Shown here piece after piece: positions 27,053-36,765 of a DNA stretch of 64,000 nucleotides. The notes beneath the pieces were generated by a model that was not told the DNA's origin, searched no databases, and saw only the letters and a list, made by a program, of their open reading frames with translations. The stretch lies in the NCBI GenBank assembly GCA_000272025.2, contig AKCV02000020.1:1-64000 (forward strand). Reading direction: 5' to 3'. The position numbers and the translations under genes are program-made. Origin of the DNA: Imbroritus primus. GTDB taxonomy: Bacteria > Pseudomonadota > Gammaproteobacteria > Burkholderiales > Burkholderiaceae. Every line of letters starts with the position of its first letter. The first letter of the stretch is position 1.

Positions 27053-29938
27053 ATGTCACTTGCCCGAGAAACAGACTACGGTACCCCGGCGCGGCAGTCC
27101 GAGCAGCTGGTGAGCCTGACCATCGACGGACTCGAAGTATCCGTCCCCGCCGGCACCTCGGTGATGCGCGCCGCGCAGGAACTCGGCAACGCCATTCCCA
27201 AGCTGTGCGCCACCGACAGCCTCGAACCGTTCGGCTCGTGCCGCCTGTGCCTCGTCGAGATCGAGGGCCGGCGTGGTTATCCCGCCTCCTGTACGACGCT
27301 GGTCGAACCCGGCATGCGGGTACGCACGCAAAGCAGCAAGCTGGCCGAGCTGCGCCGTGGGGTGATGGAACTGTATATCTCCGACCATCCGCTCGATTGC
27401 CTGACCTGCGGCGCCAACGGCAACTGCGAGCTGCAGGACATGGCCGGCGTGGTGGGCCTGCGCGAGGTGCGCTACGGCATGGAAGGCGCGAACCACTTCG
27501 ACAGCGCCAGCGCGATGTGCAAGGATGAGTCGAACCCCTATTTCACCTACGACCCGTCCAAATGCATTGTCTGCAACCGCTGCGTGCGCGCCTGCGAGGA
27601 AACGCAGGGCACGTTCGCGCTGACGATTTCCGGGCGCGGCTTCGAATCGCGCGTGTCGCCCGGTGAAAGCCAGCCGTTCATGGAATCGGAATGCGTGTCG
27701 TGCGGCGCCTGCGTGCAAGCGTGCCCGACGGCCACGCTGATGGAAAAGACCGTGATCGAGAAAGGCCAGGCCGAGAAGAGCGTGATCACCACCTGCGCCT
27801 ACTGCGGCGTGGGCTGCTCGTTCAAGGCGGAAGTGAAAGGTAATGAAGTCGTGCGCATGGTGCCGCACAAGGATGGCGGAGCGAATCACGGCCATTCCTG
27901 CGTGAAGGGCCGCTTCGCGTGGGGCTATGCCACGCACGCAGACCGCATCACGTCGCCCATGATCCGCGCCAGCATCGACGAACCATGGCGCGAGGTGTCG
28001 TGGGAAGAAGCGCTCAGCCATGCCGCCTCCGAGCTGCGGCGCATTCAGGCCAAGCATGGCCGCGGCGCCATCGGCGGCATCACGTCGTCGCGCTGCACGA
28101 ATGAAGAAACCTATCTGGTACAGAAACTGGTGCGCGCCGTATTCGGCAACAACAACGTCGACACCTGCGCCCGCGTGTGCCACTCGCCAACCGGCTATGG
28201 CCTGAAGCAGACGCTCGGCGAATCGGCCGGCACGCAGACTTTCGATTCGGTGATGGCAGCCGATGTCATCATGGTGATCGGCGCCAACCCGACCGAGGGC
28301 CACCCGGTGTTCGGCTCGCAACTCAAGCGCCGGATCCGCGAGGGCGCCAGGCTGATCGTGGTCGACCCGCGTTCGATCGAGCTGGTGAAGACGCCGCACG
28401 TTGCGGCTGACCATCATCTGAAGCTGATGCCCGGCACCAACGTCGCCATCGTCAATGCGCTGGCGCACGTGATCGTCACCGAAGGGCTGGTCGACGAGGC
28501 CTTCGTACGCGAACGCTGCGAGCTGCCCTCGTTCGAGATGTGGCGCACCTTCGTCGCGCAGCCCGAGAATTCTCCCGAAGCGACCGAAGCGGTGACCGGC
28601 GTGCCAGCCGAAACCGTGCGGCAGGCGGCGCGCCTGTATGCCACGGGCGGCAATGCAGCCATCTACTATGGGCTTGGCGTGACCGAACACAGCCAGGGTT
28701 CGACCACAGTGATGGGCATCGCCAACCTCGCCATGGCCACCGGCAACGTCGGCCGCATGGGCGTGGGCGTGAACCCGCTGCGCGGCCAGAACAATGTGCA
28801 GGGCTCGTGCGACATGGGCTCGTTCCCGCACGAGCTGCCGGGCTACCGCCACGTGTCGGACAGCACCGTGCGCCAGCAGTTCGAAGCCGCATGGGGCGTG
28901 ACGCTCGATGCCGAACCGGGCCTGCGCATTCCCAACATGTTCGAGGCCGCGCTCGATGGCAGTTATCGCGGCATGTACATCGAAGGCGAGGACATCGTCC
29001 AGTCCGATCCCAACACACAGCATGTGGAGGCGGCGCTACGCGCCATGGAATGCGTGATCGTGCAGGACCTGTTCCTGAACGAGACCGCCAAGTTCGCGCA
29101 TATCTTCCTGCCGGGTTCGAGCTTCCTGGAAAAGGACGGTACCTTCACCAACGCCGAGCGGCGCATCTCGCGCGTACGCAAGGTAATGCCGCCGCTGGCC
29201 GGCTATGCGGACTGGGAGGTGACGCAGGCGCTCGCCAACGCGCTCGGCTATCCGATGCAGTATCGCGACCCGTCCGAGATCATGGACGAGATTGCCCGCC
29301 TGACGCCGACCTTCCATGGCGTGAGCTACGCGCGCCTCGAAGAACTCGGCAGCATCCAGTGGCCGTGCAACGAAGCTGCGCCGCAAGGCACGCCGATCAT
29401 GCACATCGATGCCTTCGTACGCGGCAAGGGCCGCTTCATGCCCACGCAGTATGTGCCGACGGAAGAACGCGTCAACGCGCGTTATCCGCTGATCCTGACC
29501 ACGGGTCGCATCCTCTCGCAATACAACGTCGGCGCGCAGACGCGGCGCACCGCCAACTCAATGTGGCACGGTGAGGACCGGCTGGAAATTCATCCGCACG
29601 ATGCCGAGGAACGCGGCATTACTGAAGGCGACTGGGTCGGTATTGCGAGCCGCGCGGGCGAGACGGTACTGCGCGCCACCATCACCGAGCGCATGCAGCC
29701 GGGCGTGGTGTACACCACCTTCCACTTCCCCGAGTCGGGCGCGAACGTGATCACCACTGACAACTCGGACTGGGCTACCAACTGCCCCGAATACAAGGTA
29801 ACGGCCGTGCAGGTGCTACCGGTGACGCAGCCGGCGGAGTGGCAGCAGCGCCATCGCAGCTTTACCGAGGCGCAGCTGCGCTTCCTGCCGCAGCGCGACA
29901 GCCAGGGTGGCAAGAAACACGACAAAGTGCAGGCCTGA
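27053..29938 (+). CDS. fdsA: Formate dehydrogenase alpha subunit (molybdenum catalytic subunit)
   Basis: A 961-residue soluble, NAD-linked formate dehydrogenase catalytic subunit. The N-terminus has NuoG-like clusters: [2Fe-2S] cysteines (FGSCRLCLVE), the histidine-containing HPLDCLTCGANGNC site, two [4Fe-4S] sites (CIVCNRCVRAC, CVSCGACVQAC) and the proximal CAYCGVGC. The molybdenum-ligating cysteine is C376 in CARVCHSPTG, followed by H377; it is Cys and not selenocysteine. The bis-MGD domain runs to the C-terminus. It oxidises formate to CO2, giving NADH, and could run in reverse. It lies 27 bases after fdsB. Confidence 0.96.
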   Translation: MSLARETDYGTPARQSEQLVSLTIDGLEVSVPAGTSVMRAAQELGNAIPKLCATDSLEPFGSCRLCLVEIEGRRGYPASCTTLVEPGMRVRTQSSKLAELRRGVMELYISDHPLDCLTCGANGNCELQDMAGVVGLREVRYGMEGANHFDSASAMCKDESNPYFTYDPSKCIVCNRCVRACEETQGTFALTISGRGFESRVSPGESQPFMESECVSCGACVQACPTATLMEKTVIEKGQAEKSVITTCAYCGVGCSFKAEVKGNEVVRMVPHKDGGANHGHSCVKGRFAWGYATHADRITSPMIRASIDEPWREVSWEEALSHAASELRRIQAKHGRGAIGGITSSRCTNEETYLVQKLVRAVFGNNNVDTCARVCHSPTGYGLKQTLGESAGTQTFDSVMAADVIMVIGANPTEGHPVFGSQLKRRIREGARLIVVDPRSIELVKTPHVAADHHLKLMPGTNVAIVNALAHVIVTEGLVDEAFVRERCELPSFEMWRTFVAQPENSPEATEAVTGVPAETVRQAARLYATGGNAAIYYGLGVTEHSQGSTTVMGIANLAMATGNVGRMGVGVNPLRGQNNVQGSCDMGSFPHELPGYRHVSDSTVRQQFEAAWGVTLDAEPGLRIPNMFEAALDGSYRGMYIEGEDIVQSDPNTQHVEAALRAMECVIVQDLFLNETAKFAHIFLPGSSFLEKDGTFTNAERRISRVRKVMPPLAGYADWEVTQALANALGYPMQYRDPSEIMDEIARLTPTFHGVSYARLEELGSIQWPCNEAAPQGTPIMHIDAFVRGKGRFMPTQYVPTEERVNARYPLILTTGRILSQYNVGAQTRRTANSMWHGEDRLEIHPHDAEERGITEGDWVGIASRAGETVLRATITERMQPGVVYTTFHFPESGANVITTDNSDWATNCPEYKVTAVQVLPVTQPAEWQQRHRSFTEAQLRFLPQRDSQGGKKHDKVQA

Positions 29939-29939
29939 C

Positions 29940-30773
29940 ATGCTGGCCCGCGCCCACGCCACCGACCTGACGAAGCATGACTGCGTGCCACCGGAGGAAA
30001 GGCGCACACACGTGACGTACCGCACGGTGCAGGTCAACCGTGAAGGTCGTCTCGACGGCATGGACATCGTCGCCGAGGAAGTGCCGGTGGCGCTGGTCTA
30101 CAACGGCGTGTCGCACGCCGTGATGCTGGCCACGCCGGCCGATCTCGAGGATTTTGCACTGGGCTTCTCGCTGACCGAGGGCATCGTCGCACAGCGCCGC
30201 GAAATCTACGACATCGTGGTGCAGCCCGGCGAACTGGGCGTGGAAGTGCAGATCGAGATCGCCTCGGCACGCTTTGCCGCCCTCAAGGCGCGGCGCCGCA
30301 ACCTGACCGGCCGCACCGGCTGCGGGCTGTGCGGCGTCGAGAGCCTGGAGGCGGCGGTCCGCCATCCGGCGCCATTGGCGCAGCGCGTGCGCGTGCATGA
30401 CGACGTCATCCTGCGCGCCATGACGGAACTGCCGGCGCACCAGCCCCTGCACACCCTGACCGGCGGCGCCCATGCCGCGGCCTGGGCGGACCTCGACGGC
30501 AACCTGCTGCTCGCCCGCGAGGATGTCGGCCGCCACAACGCGCTCGACAAGCTGATCGGCGCCCTCGCACACTCCAGCATCGACCTGACGGCGGGCTTCG
30601 TCGCGGTCACCAGCCGCGCCAGCGTCGAGATGGTGCAGAAAGTCGCGAGCCAGGGCATCAGCCTGCTGGCGGCCGTGTCCGCGCCGACGGCCTACGCCGT
30701 GCGCCTGGCAGCCGAGGCCAATGTGGCCCTGGTCGGCTTTGCGCGCGCCGGACGTTTTTCCTATTACACCTGA
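29940..30773 (+). CDS. fdsC: FdsC / FdhD-family formate dehydrogenase maturation factor
   Basis: A 277-residue FdhD-family protein. These chaperones bind the bis-MGD cofactor and deliver it, sulfurated, to the catalytic subunit. The C-x2-C pair is C128 and C131 in RTGCGLCGVES, and the conserved EDVGRHNALDK and SRASVEMVQK motifs are present. The start at 29940 lies one base after the fdsA stop; a GTG at 30012 behind GGAGGAAAG is an alternative but too distant from its ribosome site. Deletion of this class normally inactivates the enzyme. Confidence 0.92.
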   Translation: MLARAHATDLTKHDCVPPEERRTHVTYRTVQVNREGRLDGMDIVAEEVPVALVYNGVSHAVMLATPADLEDFALGFSLTEGIVAQRREIYDIVVQPGELGVEVQIEIASARFAALKARRRNLTGRTGCGLCGVESLEAAVRHPAPLAQRVRVHDDVILRAMTELPAHQPLHTLTGGAHAAAWADLDGNLLLAREDVGRHNALDKLIGALAHSSIDLTAGFVAVTSRASVEMVQKVASQGISLLAAVSAPTAYAVRLAAEANVALVGFARAGRFSYYT

Positions 30774-30817
30774 CGTATCCGGCGAACCGGATACCACCGA
30801 CCACGACGGAATCGACC

Positions 30818-31045
30818 ATGGACCTCGCATCGCTCGTCAAGATGGCCAACCAGATCGGGGGCTACTTCGAGATCTACCCCGACAAGGAATACGCCACGCA
30901 GGAAGTTTCCTCGCATATCAAGCGCTCCTGGGACCCGCGCATGCGCGCCACCATCCAGCAGCGCCTGGCGGAAGCCGAGGCGCTCGGGCTCACGCCGCTC
31001 GCCGCGGCGGCCATCCGCCGGCTCGGCGAGCGCGCCACGGCATGA
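30818..31045 (+). CDS. fdsD: Formate dehydrogenase delta subunit
   Basis: A 75-residue protein (MDLASLVKMANQIGGYFE..., ending RRLGERATA) of the FdsD family, the small fourth subunit of soluble NAD-dependent formate dehydrogenases. It closes the fdsGBACD operon, 44 bases after fdsC. Its role appears structural or in cofactor handling. No metal motif is visible. Confidence 0.9.
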   Translation: MDLASLVKMANQIGGYFEIYPDKEYATQEVSSHIKRSWDPRMRATIQQRLAEAEALGLTPLAAAAIRRLGERATA

Positions 31046-31101
31046 TCCGGCAGGCAGCATGGCGGCTATAATCGGCACATGCTTTCAAGAAGGAGCGTTT
31101 C

Positions 31102-31527
31102 GTGGCCGGCTATGATCCCCAGAACATTTTCGCGCGCATCCTGCGCAACGAACTGCCTGCACTACGGGTGTACGAGGATGACCAGGTCATCTGCATCATG
31201 GATCGCTTTCCACAGGCCGATGGTCATGTGCTGGTGATTCCGCGCGAAGCGGCAGAAACACTGTTCGAACTGTCGGAAGCCTCGCTCGAGGCCGTGGCAC
31301 GCGTCACCAAGCGCGTTGCCGCCGCCGTGCGCCAGGTCACGCAGGCGCCGGGCATCCGCCTGGCGCAGTTCAACGGCGCCGCCGCCGGCCAGACGGTTCC
31401 GCATTTTCATTTCCATATCATCCCGATGCAGGAAGCGCATGGGCTGCGCCCGCACGGTCGCGTGGAAGGCGATGAAGCGCGACTGGCCGAACTCGCGGAA
31501 CAGATCAGCGCGGCCTTGCGCGGCTGA
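31102..31527 (+). CDS. HIT-family nucleotide hydrolase
   Basis: A 141-residue histidine-triad protein with H101-x-H103-x-H105 (VPHFHFHIIP). It would hydrolyse nucleoside phosphoramidates or dinucleoside polyphosphates; H103 is the expected nucleophile by family alignment. A GTG start is used, with AAGGAG 7 bases upstream. It follows fdsD by 56 bases and could be read through from the fds operon, but it has its own downstream terminator and is probably unrelated in function. Confidence 0.92.
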   Translation: MAGYDPQNIFARILRNELPALRVYEDDQVICIMDRFPQADGHVLVIPREAAETLFELSEASLEAVARVTKRVAAAVRQVTQAPGIRLAQFNGAAAGQTVPHFHFHIIPMQEAHGLRPHGRVEGDEARLAELAEQISAALRG

Positions 31528-31693
31528 TTCCCGCACCTGCGGATACACGTCAATGTACGTTTGATATCCGTTGGGAAGCGCCCCGCCTGATCGTGGGGCG
31601 TACCCGTTTCTGCGCCCATAATCCCTTGCTAAACAAGGAGATGGAACACAGCGCGGCACACAAGCGTGTACCGGTTGGCGCATCGCGGAACCT

Positions 31694-31718
31694 CGGGCCG
31701 GCATGACCGGCCCGTTTT
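31694..31718 (+). terminator. Rho-independent terminator between convergent HIT and DUF2968 genes
   Basis: CGGGCCGG and CCGGCCCG form a perfect 8-bp stem with a 5-base loop, followed by TTTT on the plus strand. The minus strand has the same stem without a T run, so it mainly ends the plus-strand transcript. A second stem (CGCCCC/GGGGCG, 31579-31600) lies upstream. Confidence 0.75.
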
Positions 31719-31721
31719 CGT

Positions 31722-32393
31722 TCAGCGCTTCTTGCCTTGCACTGCGTTGGTCTGCGCCTCGAGCGTGTCGATGCGGCGCTGCAGTTCGTGCAGGCGCATG
31801 CGCATGGCGCGCTGCTCGACATCGAGCGCCTTGGCCTGTTCGTTGGCGGCCTGCTGCAGGGCGCGTGCCTGCTGTTCCTGCTGGCGCTGGATGGCCAGAT
31901 CAGCTTCCAGGCCACGCAGCCGGGCTTCGCTCTCGGCGATGGATTTCTCCGCCATGTCCTTCTGCGCGTCGAGCTGGATGATCTTCAGCTCGGCCTGGGC
32001 CATCGTGTCCGTCTCGCGGTTGAAGTCGCGAAACACGGCATCGGCGCGCGCCCTGGACGTGGTCTTGACCACGCGCCAGAAATTCTTCTGCTGGAACATC
32101 GCCACATAAAACGTCATCTTCTCCGGGTGATACAGCATGCTGGTACCGAAGTTGCCGTTATAGGCGGTGCGCATCTCGACCAGTTTCTGCGACTGGATCA
32201 GCTGCTGCAGTTCATGCACAGTTCCGCCAGCCGCAGGGGCAACCGGTGCAGCGGGAGGCGTGGCGGCAGCGGGTGTTGCAGCAGCCGGCGCGATCTGCGC
32301 ATGCAGTTGGGGAGCGGCAAGCGCCATGGCCAGCGCAGCTGCGGCAGGCAAGGCGCGCAGGCATGCACGATGGTTGCGGTGCAGAAGACTCAT
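31722..32393 (-). CDS. DUF2968 periplasmic coiled-coil protein at the end of the tad operon
   Basis: A 223-residue exported protein. A signal peptide (about 1-30) ends APQLHAQ, then a linker made of Ala, Pro and Thr repeats (33-55). The body from about 60 includes a long coiled coil (about 125-220, rich in Gln, Glu, Ala, for example QQEQQARALQQAANEQAKAL). The architecture fits the DUF2968 family seen next to Tad loci in Burkholderiaceae. The start at 32393 is chosen at the signal peptide rather than the longer frame. It follows the sigma-54 activator by 32 bases, so it is probably the last gene of the pilus operon. Function unknown. Confidence 0.75.
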   Translation of the reverse strand: MSLLHRNHRACLRALPAAAALAMALAAPQLHAQIAPAAATPAAATPPAAPVAPAAGGTVHELQQLIQSQKLVEMRTAYNGNFGTSMLYHPEKMTFYVAMFQQKNFWRVVKTTSRARADAVFRDFNRETDTMAQAELKIIQLDAQKDMAEKSIAESEARLRGLEADLAIQRQQEQQARALQQAANEQAKALDVEQRAMRMRLHELQRRIDTLEAQTNAVQGKKR

Positions 32394-32425
32394 AGGGGTC
32401 TCATAGACAAGGGTTGACCTGGATA

Positions 32426-33802
32426 TTATTCGAGTTCGCGCACGTCCGATTCGGCATCGGCGATCTGGAACTTGCGCATTTTTTCCCACAGCACTTTACG
32501 GCTGATACCGAGACTCGCGGCTGTATCCTGCCGTCGCCAGCTGTTCGCGTCAAGGGCTGCGATGATCCGTTGCCGTTCTGCACTGGCGGGCGACACCGCC
32601 AGCGAACGCGGCGCCGGTTCAAAGCTGTCGGGCCGCAGATGGTTGAACAGCGGCCGCATGCGGCGCGCATCCCATGTACCGGCCTGGCGCACAAGGATGC
32701 TCAGGCGCTCGGCCAGGTTGCGCAGCTCGCGTACGTTACCGGCAAAGTAGGCGCTACCGATGGCGCCATGCAGCCAATCGGGCATCGGCGGCAAGGCCGC
32801 ATACTCTGTTTCACCCATCACCCCACGCATGAAGGATTGCATCAGCGCGACTTTTTCTTCCGCACCGCGCTCCTCCAGCGTCGGGATCTGCAGCTCGATC
32901 ACGGCCAGACGGAAGTACAGGTCTGCGCGGAACTTGCCCTCTGCGACCGCGCCGCGCAGATCCTTGTTGGTTGCGGCCACGAGCCGGAAGTCAAGCTTGA
33001 CGGGAACGGTCGCGCCAAGGCGCGTCAATGCCATTTCCTCGATGACGCGCAGCAGCTTGACCTGCTGGTACAGCGGCAGGTCGCCGATTTCGTCGAGAAA
33101 TAGCGTACCGCCCGTAGCCTGCTCGAAGTAGCCGCGATGCGCGAACTGCGCACCCGTGAAGGCGCCCTTCGCGTGGCCAAAGAACAGCGACTCGAACAGG
33201 CCGTCGGGAATTGCCCCGCAGTTCACGCCCACGAAGGGACCTGTGCCATACGTACGGTTACGCTCATGAAACAGCCGGGCAATGCGCTCCTTGCCGACAC
33301 CCGTTTCGCCATACAGCATCACTGAGCTGTCGCAATCGGCGAAGGTATCGACGCTTTCCAGCAGATCGCGCATGGCAGGCGACGCGGCCACGAGATCGTT
33401 CTGCGGCTTTTCGGGCGCGGGCGCGTTCAGGTCCGGCAGCAGCTTGCGCAACTGCGCCTGCAGGTCGGCGCCCGTGAAATCGTGCTGGAGGATATGCGCA
33501 TATTCCGGCGGATAACGGCCCGGATCGACATTGCGCTGCGGCTGGGCAACCCAGATCACCGGCATGCCTTGCGCGCCTTCCCAGTCGAGCGCGGTGAAGT
33601 TGCCCTGGTCGATGACCGATACGCTGATCACCGCCACGCTCGGTTTCAGGCGTGGTTCAGGCGGCAGGAAATCGATGCCGCCAGCGCGAATGACCTCGAC
33701 GCCGAACGGCGCCATGAAGCGCGCCACACGATCGGCGATATCGTGCTTGCCTTCCCACACGTAGAGTTCCAGCGCTTCGTAAGCCAAGCGATCAGCTTTC
33801 AT
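32426..33802 (-). CDS. Sigma-54-dependent enhancer-binding protein in the tad operon
   Basis: A 458-residue activator. Residues 1-120 form a receiver-like domain in which a canonical phosphoacceptor loop is not obvious. The AAA+ domain has Walker A GETGVGKE (from G165), the sigma-54 contact loop GAFTGA (213-218) and Walker [12 protein letters not shown] Fis-type helix-turn-helix ends the protein ([20 protein letters not shown]). It sits 30 bases after tadG, so it is probably co-transcribed with the pilus genes. A clear sigma-54 promoter lies about 12 kb away at 45444, before the repeat lipoprotein gene, and is the natural target. No partner kinase is in the window. Confidence 0.9.
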   Translation of the reverse strand: MKADRLAYEALELYVWEGKHDIADRVARFMAPFGVEVIRAGGIDFLPPEPRLKPSVAVISVSVIDQGNFTALDWEGAQGMPVIWVAQPQRNVDPGRYPPEYAHILQHDFTGADLQAQLRKLLPDLNAPAPEKPQNDLVAASPAMRDLLESVDTFADCDSSVMLYGETGVGKERIARLFHERNRTYGTGPFVGVNCGAIPDGLFESLFFGHAKGAFTGAQFAHRGYFEQATGGTLFLDEIGDLPLYQQVKLLRVIEEMALTRLGATVPVKLDFRLVAATNKDLRGAVAEGKFRADLYFRLAVIELQIPTLEERGAEEKVALMQSFMRGVMGETEYAALPPMPDWLHGAIGSAYFAGNVRELRNLAERLSILVRQAGTWDARRMRPLFNHLRPDSFEPAPRSLAVSPASAERQRIIAALDANSWRRQDTAASLGISRKVLWEKMRKFQIADAESDVRELE

Positions 33803-33832
33803 GTCCTTTCAACATCATCAATAAAACGGTTC

Positions 33833-35548
33833 TCAGAACACCAGCACCGGCCGGTTGCAGGAGATGGACTCCAGCTTCACATCGCTGATGCCGATCTGCA
33901 CGCCCAGCAGCGCCAGCACGGGCTGCAGGATCGGATCGAGCGCCAGCAGGACGGGATACAGCGCCGGGCGCAGAACCGTGCCGATCACATCGCCCACTAG
34001 CGGCAGCGGAATACCCAGCGCGACGACGTCGAGCGCGACCGAACCCGACCCGAACAGCGCATTCGCCAGCGCCTGACCAACGCCGTTCGTACCAACGGTC
34101 TTGGTCGTGCCAATTTCGCTGCCGGAGAACGTGACGGTCTGTGTCGTGGCAGTCAACGGCAAACTGATCTTGGCGTCAATGCCAGCGATCAGCAAAGTGA
34201 GGATACGTGCCTTGGGCAGCGCCGAGCATGTGTAGGTCGTGCCGATGGCCGGCAGTTGTGCGATACAGGCTGTGGCAATCCCGGTATCGACGCCGATACT
34301 GACGCTTGAGTTGGTACGCGGCACCGCACACTGCGCATCCGCCGCCCAGGCCGTGCCCGGTGCGACCTCGATCTCGACGGGTAGCGTGACGCCCGCAATT
34401 CCGACGTTGAGCACCTTGATCACCAGTCGCACGCGTGCCGCGGCGGAGTGCGCAACGGCATACCATTGACCGGCGCGTGGCCCGATCTGGACCTTGCCCG
34501 CTGGACCGATGGCCATCACCGGCGGCGTGACAATGCGGGTGCTGACCATTACCGAGGCCAGCGGCCCCAGGTCGATACCCAGGTTGTCGATCTGGATGCC
34601 GGCCCGCGCATTCGCGACCTGTGCCGCGGTGGTGAGCAGATCGAGCAGATTGATCGCGGCATCGGCAGCCGACTCCTTGTTACCGAGCAGCGCAGCAATC
34701 GACAGGACGCTGGCGGCGCTGTCGCCCGCGTTGGTGGCAACGCGCACCGCGAGGTCGCGCACGCCTCCAGCCAGGGCTGACGCCGCACCGGCCGTGGCCA
34801 GCGAGCCGCGCAGCAGATTCTCCCGCGCGGCAACCGTCAGCGCGGCATCGAGCAGGCGTGGCAATCGGGCGTCCAGGTTGATCAGGTCATCGACCGTGCC
34901 TACCCCCAGTTCGGTCATCAGGTCGCCGAGCCTGATCGCGCTGTCCGCGAGACCCTGGTACGACGCCAGATCGAGATTGACTGTCGTGCCCAGCAAGGCT
35001 GACAGCGTGCGGTTCAACGGCCCCGCATCGGAAAGACGCGCTACGCCGGTTCCGAGCGAAAAGCCGAGGGTGGTATCCACGCGGGCAATCGCCGTGGCGT
35101 GCAGGAGCGGCCGGCTGTTGCCACTCAGCGCGGCAATCACGCCGGCGAAGAACGTGCCGTTTTCCTTCCGCGCCTCGACTTGCACGGCGTTGGCCACCGC
35201 GGTGGCGGGCACGATGCTGCTGAAGTGCGGCGCCGTCGGCGTCAGTGCAGGATCCCAGTAGCCTGCGGTCGGCGTGACACGATCCGCCGCGCCAGCCGCC
35301 ACGAACCCGTTAGCGGCGGCGCTGGCCGCCGCCACACTCACACGGCCGGGGATACTCTGTACGGCGGCCATGGCCGCCATGTCTGCAATATTCTGGAGCT
35401 TGCGCTGCTGGAAAAACAGGTAGCCGACATCCACCGACACCAGGGCCGTCAGGGCCACCGTACTGGTCACGAGCGCCGCCATCACGGCCGTCGCGCCGCG
35501 CTGGGCGGTACGCCGAACCGCACGAAGGGGTCGGCCCTGGAATCTCAT
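33833..35548 (-). CDS. tadG: TadG-like minor pilus/assembly protein
   Basis: A 571-residue protein. The N-terminus (QRGATAVMAALVTSTVALTA) is a TadE/G-type hydrophobic segment, followed by the FFQQRKLQNIADMAAMAAVQ stretch typical of TadG. The glutamate at +5 after the putative cleavage glycine (G18) is replaced by methionine, so processing by the prepilin peptidase is doubtful. The rest is a long periplasmic region without a recognisable von Willebrand domain, rich in Ala, Val, Leu and Thr. The ATG at 35548 overlaps the DUF3613 stop (ATGA). Confidence 0.8.
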   Translation of the reverse strand: MRFQGRPLRAVRRTAQRGATAVMAALVTSTVALTALVSVDVGYLFFQQRKLQNIADMAAMAAVQSIPGRVSVAAASAAANGFVAAGAADRVTPTAGYWDPALTPTAPHFSSIVPATAVANAVQVEARKENGTFFAGVIAALSGNSRPLLHATAIARVDTTLGFSLGTGVARLSDAGPLNRTLSALLGTTVNLDLASYQGLADSAIRLGDLMTELGVGTVDDLINLDARLPRLLDAALTVAARENLLRGSLATAGAASALAGGVRDLAVRVATNAGDSAASVLSIAALLGNKESAADAAINLLDLLTTAAQVANARAGIQIDNLGIDLGPLASVMVSTRIVTPPVMAIGPAGKVQIGPRAGQWYAVAHSAAARVRLVIKVLNVGIAGVTLPVEIEVAPGTAWAADAQCAVPRTNSSVSIGVDTGIATACIAQLPAIGTTYTCSALPKARILTLLIAGIDAKISLPLTATTQTVTFSGSEIGTTKTVGTNGVGQALANALFGSGSVALDVVALGIPLPLVGDVIGTVLRPALYPVLLALDPILQPVLALLGVQIGISDVKLESISCNRPVLVF

Positions 35549-35871
35549 CGCCGCGCGTTGCCCTGGCTGGAATTGGGCATGCCGCCCGCACCCGCGGCGG
35601 TCGACTGGAAGGTCGGCGGAATCGGATGCGAGAAGCTGTCGAGATAACGTTTGCGGCTGAGTGCCGCCTGTTCGCCGCTGACCTGCACCGGCTGGCCGGC
35701 CTGGGTGCCGTTGCGCTGGACGGCCAGCGCAGCGCGCGTGGTCTCGCCCACGGGCGGCGTCAAGGCCTGCTCGGCCCACGCGGCCACAGGCACGCAGAGG
35801 GTGGCAAGCCCCGCCAGCAGGATGCTGCAAGCCTGGCGCCGCAGGAAAGATGGGTAGGATAAATATGCCAT
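35545..35871 (-). CDS. DUF3613 small exported protein of the tad operon
   Basis: A 108-residue protein with a signal peptide (cleavage near VAAWA/EQ, about residue 34) and a short body containing AALSRKRYLDSFSHPIP, the recognisable part of the DUF3613 family. It lies between tadD and tadG, overlapping tadG by four bases. The family occurs in Tad loci of Burkholderiaceae; its function is not known. The C-terminus is glycine- and asparagine-rich and probably disordered. Confidence 0.75.
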   Translation of the reverse strand: MAYLSYPSFLRRQACSILLAGLATLCVPVAAWAEQALTPPVGETTRAALAVQRNGTQAGQPVQVSGEQAALSRKRYLDSFSHPIPPTFQSTAAGAGGMPNSSQGNARR

Positions 35872-35894
35872 CGGATGATCTCCATGCAGTTCGG

Positions 35895-36761
35895 TTACTG
35901 GGGCTGTGCATGCGGCATGCCGGCGGCGAACCGCTCCAGCACGCGACCCTGCTGCTTGCCGGCCACGCCCGGGCCGGACACGGCCGGCGCCTTGCCGCCG
36001 CCATCCGGGACGGCCGATGCAGCGGGCGCACGTTGCCCGGCCAGCCGGATCGCCAGCGCATCGCGGCGCACGGCCTGCTGTGTGGCCTCGGGAAAGGCGA
36101 GCTGCTGCATCATGGCCTCGGCGCGCGGCGCGTCACCGCTGGCCAGCAGATACAGTGCAATATTGCTCAGGACGTTGCGATTCTGCGGCGCCAGTTCTCC
36201 GGCACGCAGCACCGGCACACGCGCCGCTTCGACCGCGCCGCTGCGCATCAGCGCATAACCGAGGTCACTGGACATCAACGCATTGGTCGGATCGCGCTGG
36301 GCGGCTTCACGCAACGCCGTGATGGCTTCGGGGAAACGACCGTTGCCGCCGGCCAGCAGTCCAAGCCCGTGCCACGCCTGCGCCGCCACCCGCGAGGCCA
36401 GCAACTTGCGGTAGCCGGCGTCCGCCAGGGCATCCTGGCCCGTGGCACGCTGCGCATCGGCACGCCGCAGAGCCAACTCATCGGTCATGCCGAAGCGCTG
36501 CTCGTAGGCATCGATATGGGCCAGCGAGGCAAAGTACAGGCCTTCCGTCTGCATTTTCTCGATCAACGCGCGGTACATCGCCGGGTTGTCGATCTCGGCT
36601 CGCTCACTCGCCAGGCGGCGCTTGGCCATCTCGATCTCGGCGTCGGCCTGGCGTCTCTGCAGGTCATTGGTCGTCAGCAGGCTGCCGCAGCCGCCCAGCA
36701 GCAGGGCCATGCATGCGGCCCCCAGCCAGGGTGTCGTCATGGTCATTCTCCGCACGCTCAT
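35895..36761 (-). CDS. tadD: TadD-like TPR lipoprotein
   Basis: A 288-residue lipoprotein with lipobox LLGGC (C25), then at least three TPR-like helical pairs (for example DALADAGYRKLLASRVAAQA, PEAITALREAAQRDPTNAL, NVLSNIALYLLASGDAPRA). TadD is a pilotin or scaffold for the outer-membrane part of the Tad machine. The start at 36761 is supported by GGGAGG, which overlaps the end of tadC 4 bases away. The tail after about 245 is low complexity (Ala, Gly, Pro). Confidence 0.82.
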   Translation of the reverse strand: MSVRRMTMTTPWLGAACMALLLGGCGSLLTTNDLQRRQADAEIEMAKRRLASERAEIDNPAMYRALIEKMQTEGLYFASLAHIDAYEQRFGMTDELALRRADAQRATGQDALADAGYRKLLASRVAAQAWHGLGLLAGGNGRFPEAITALREAAQRDPTNALMSSDLGYALMRSGAVEAARVPVLRAGELAPQNRNVLSNIALYLLASGDAPRAEAMMQQLAFPEATQQAVRRDALAIRLAGQRAPAASAVPDGGGKAPAVSGPGVAGKQQGRVLERFAAGMPHAQPQ

Positions 36762-36765
36762 CCCG

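Noticed and set aside
27056-29023. 655-codon minus-strand open frame opposite fdsA
   Set aside because: It is a GC-rich shadow of fdsA, whose clusters and molybdenum motif are complete. The translated shadow is His/Arg/Ala-rich without domains.
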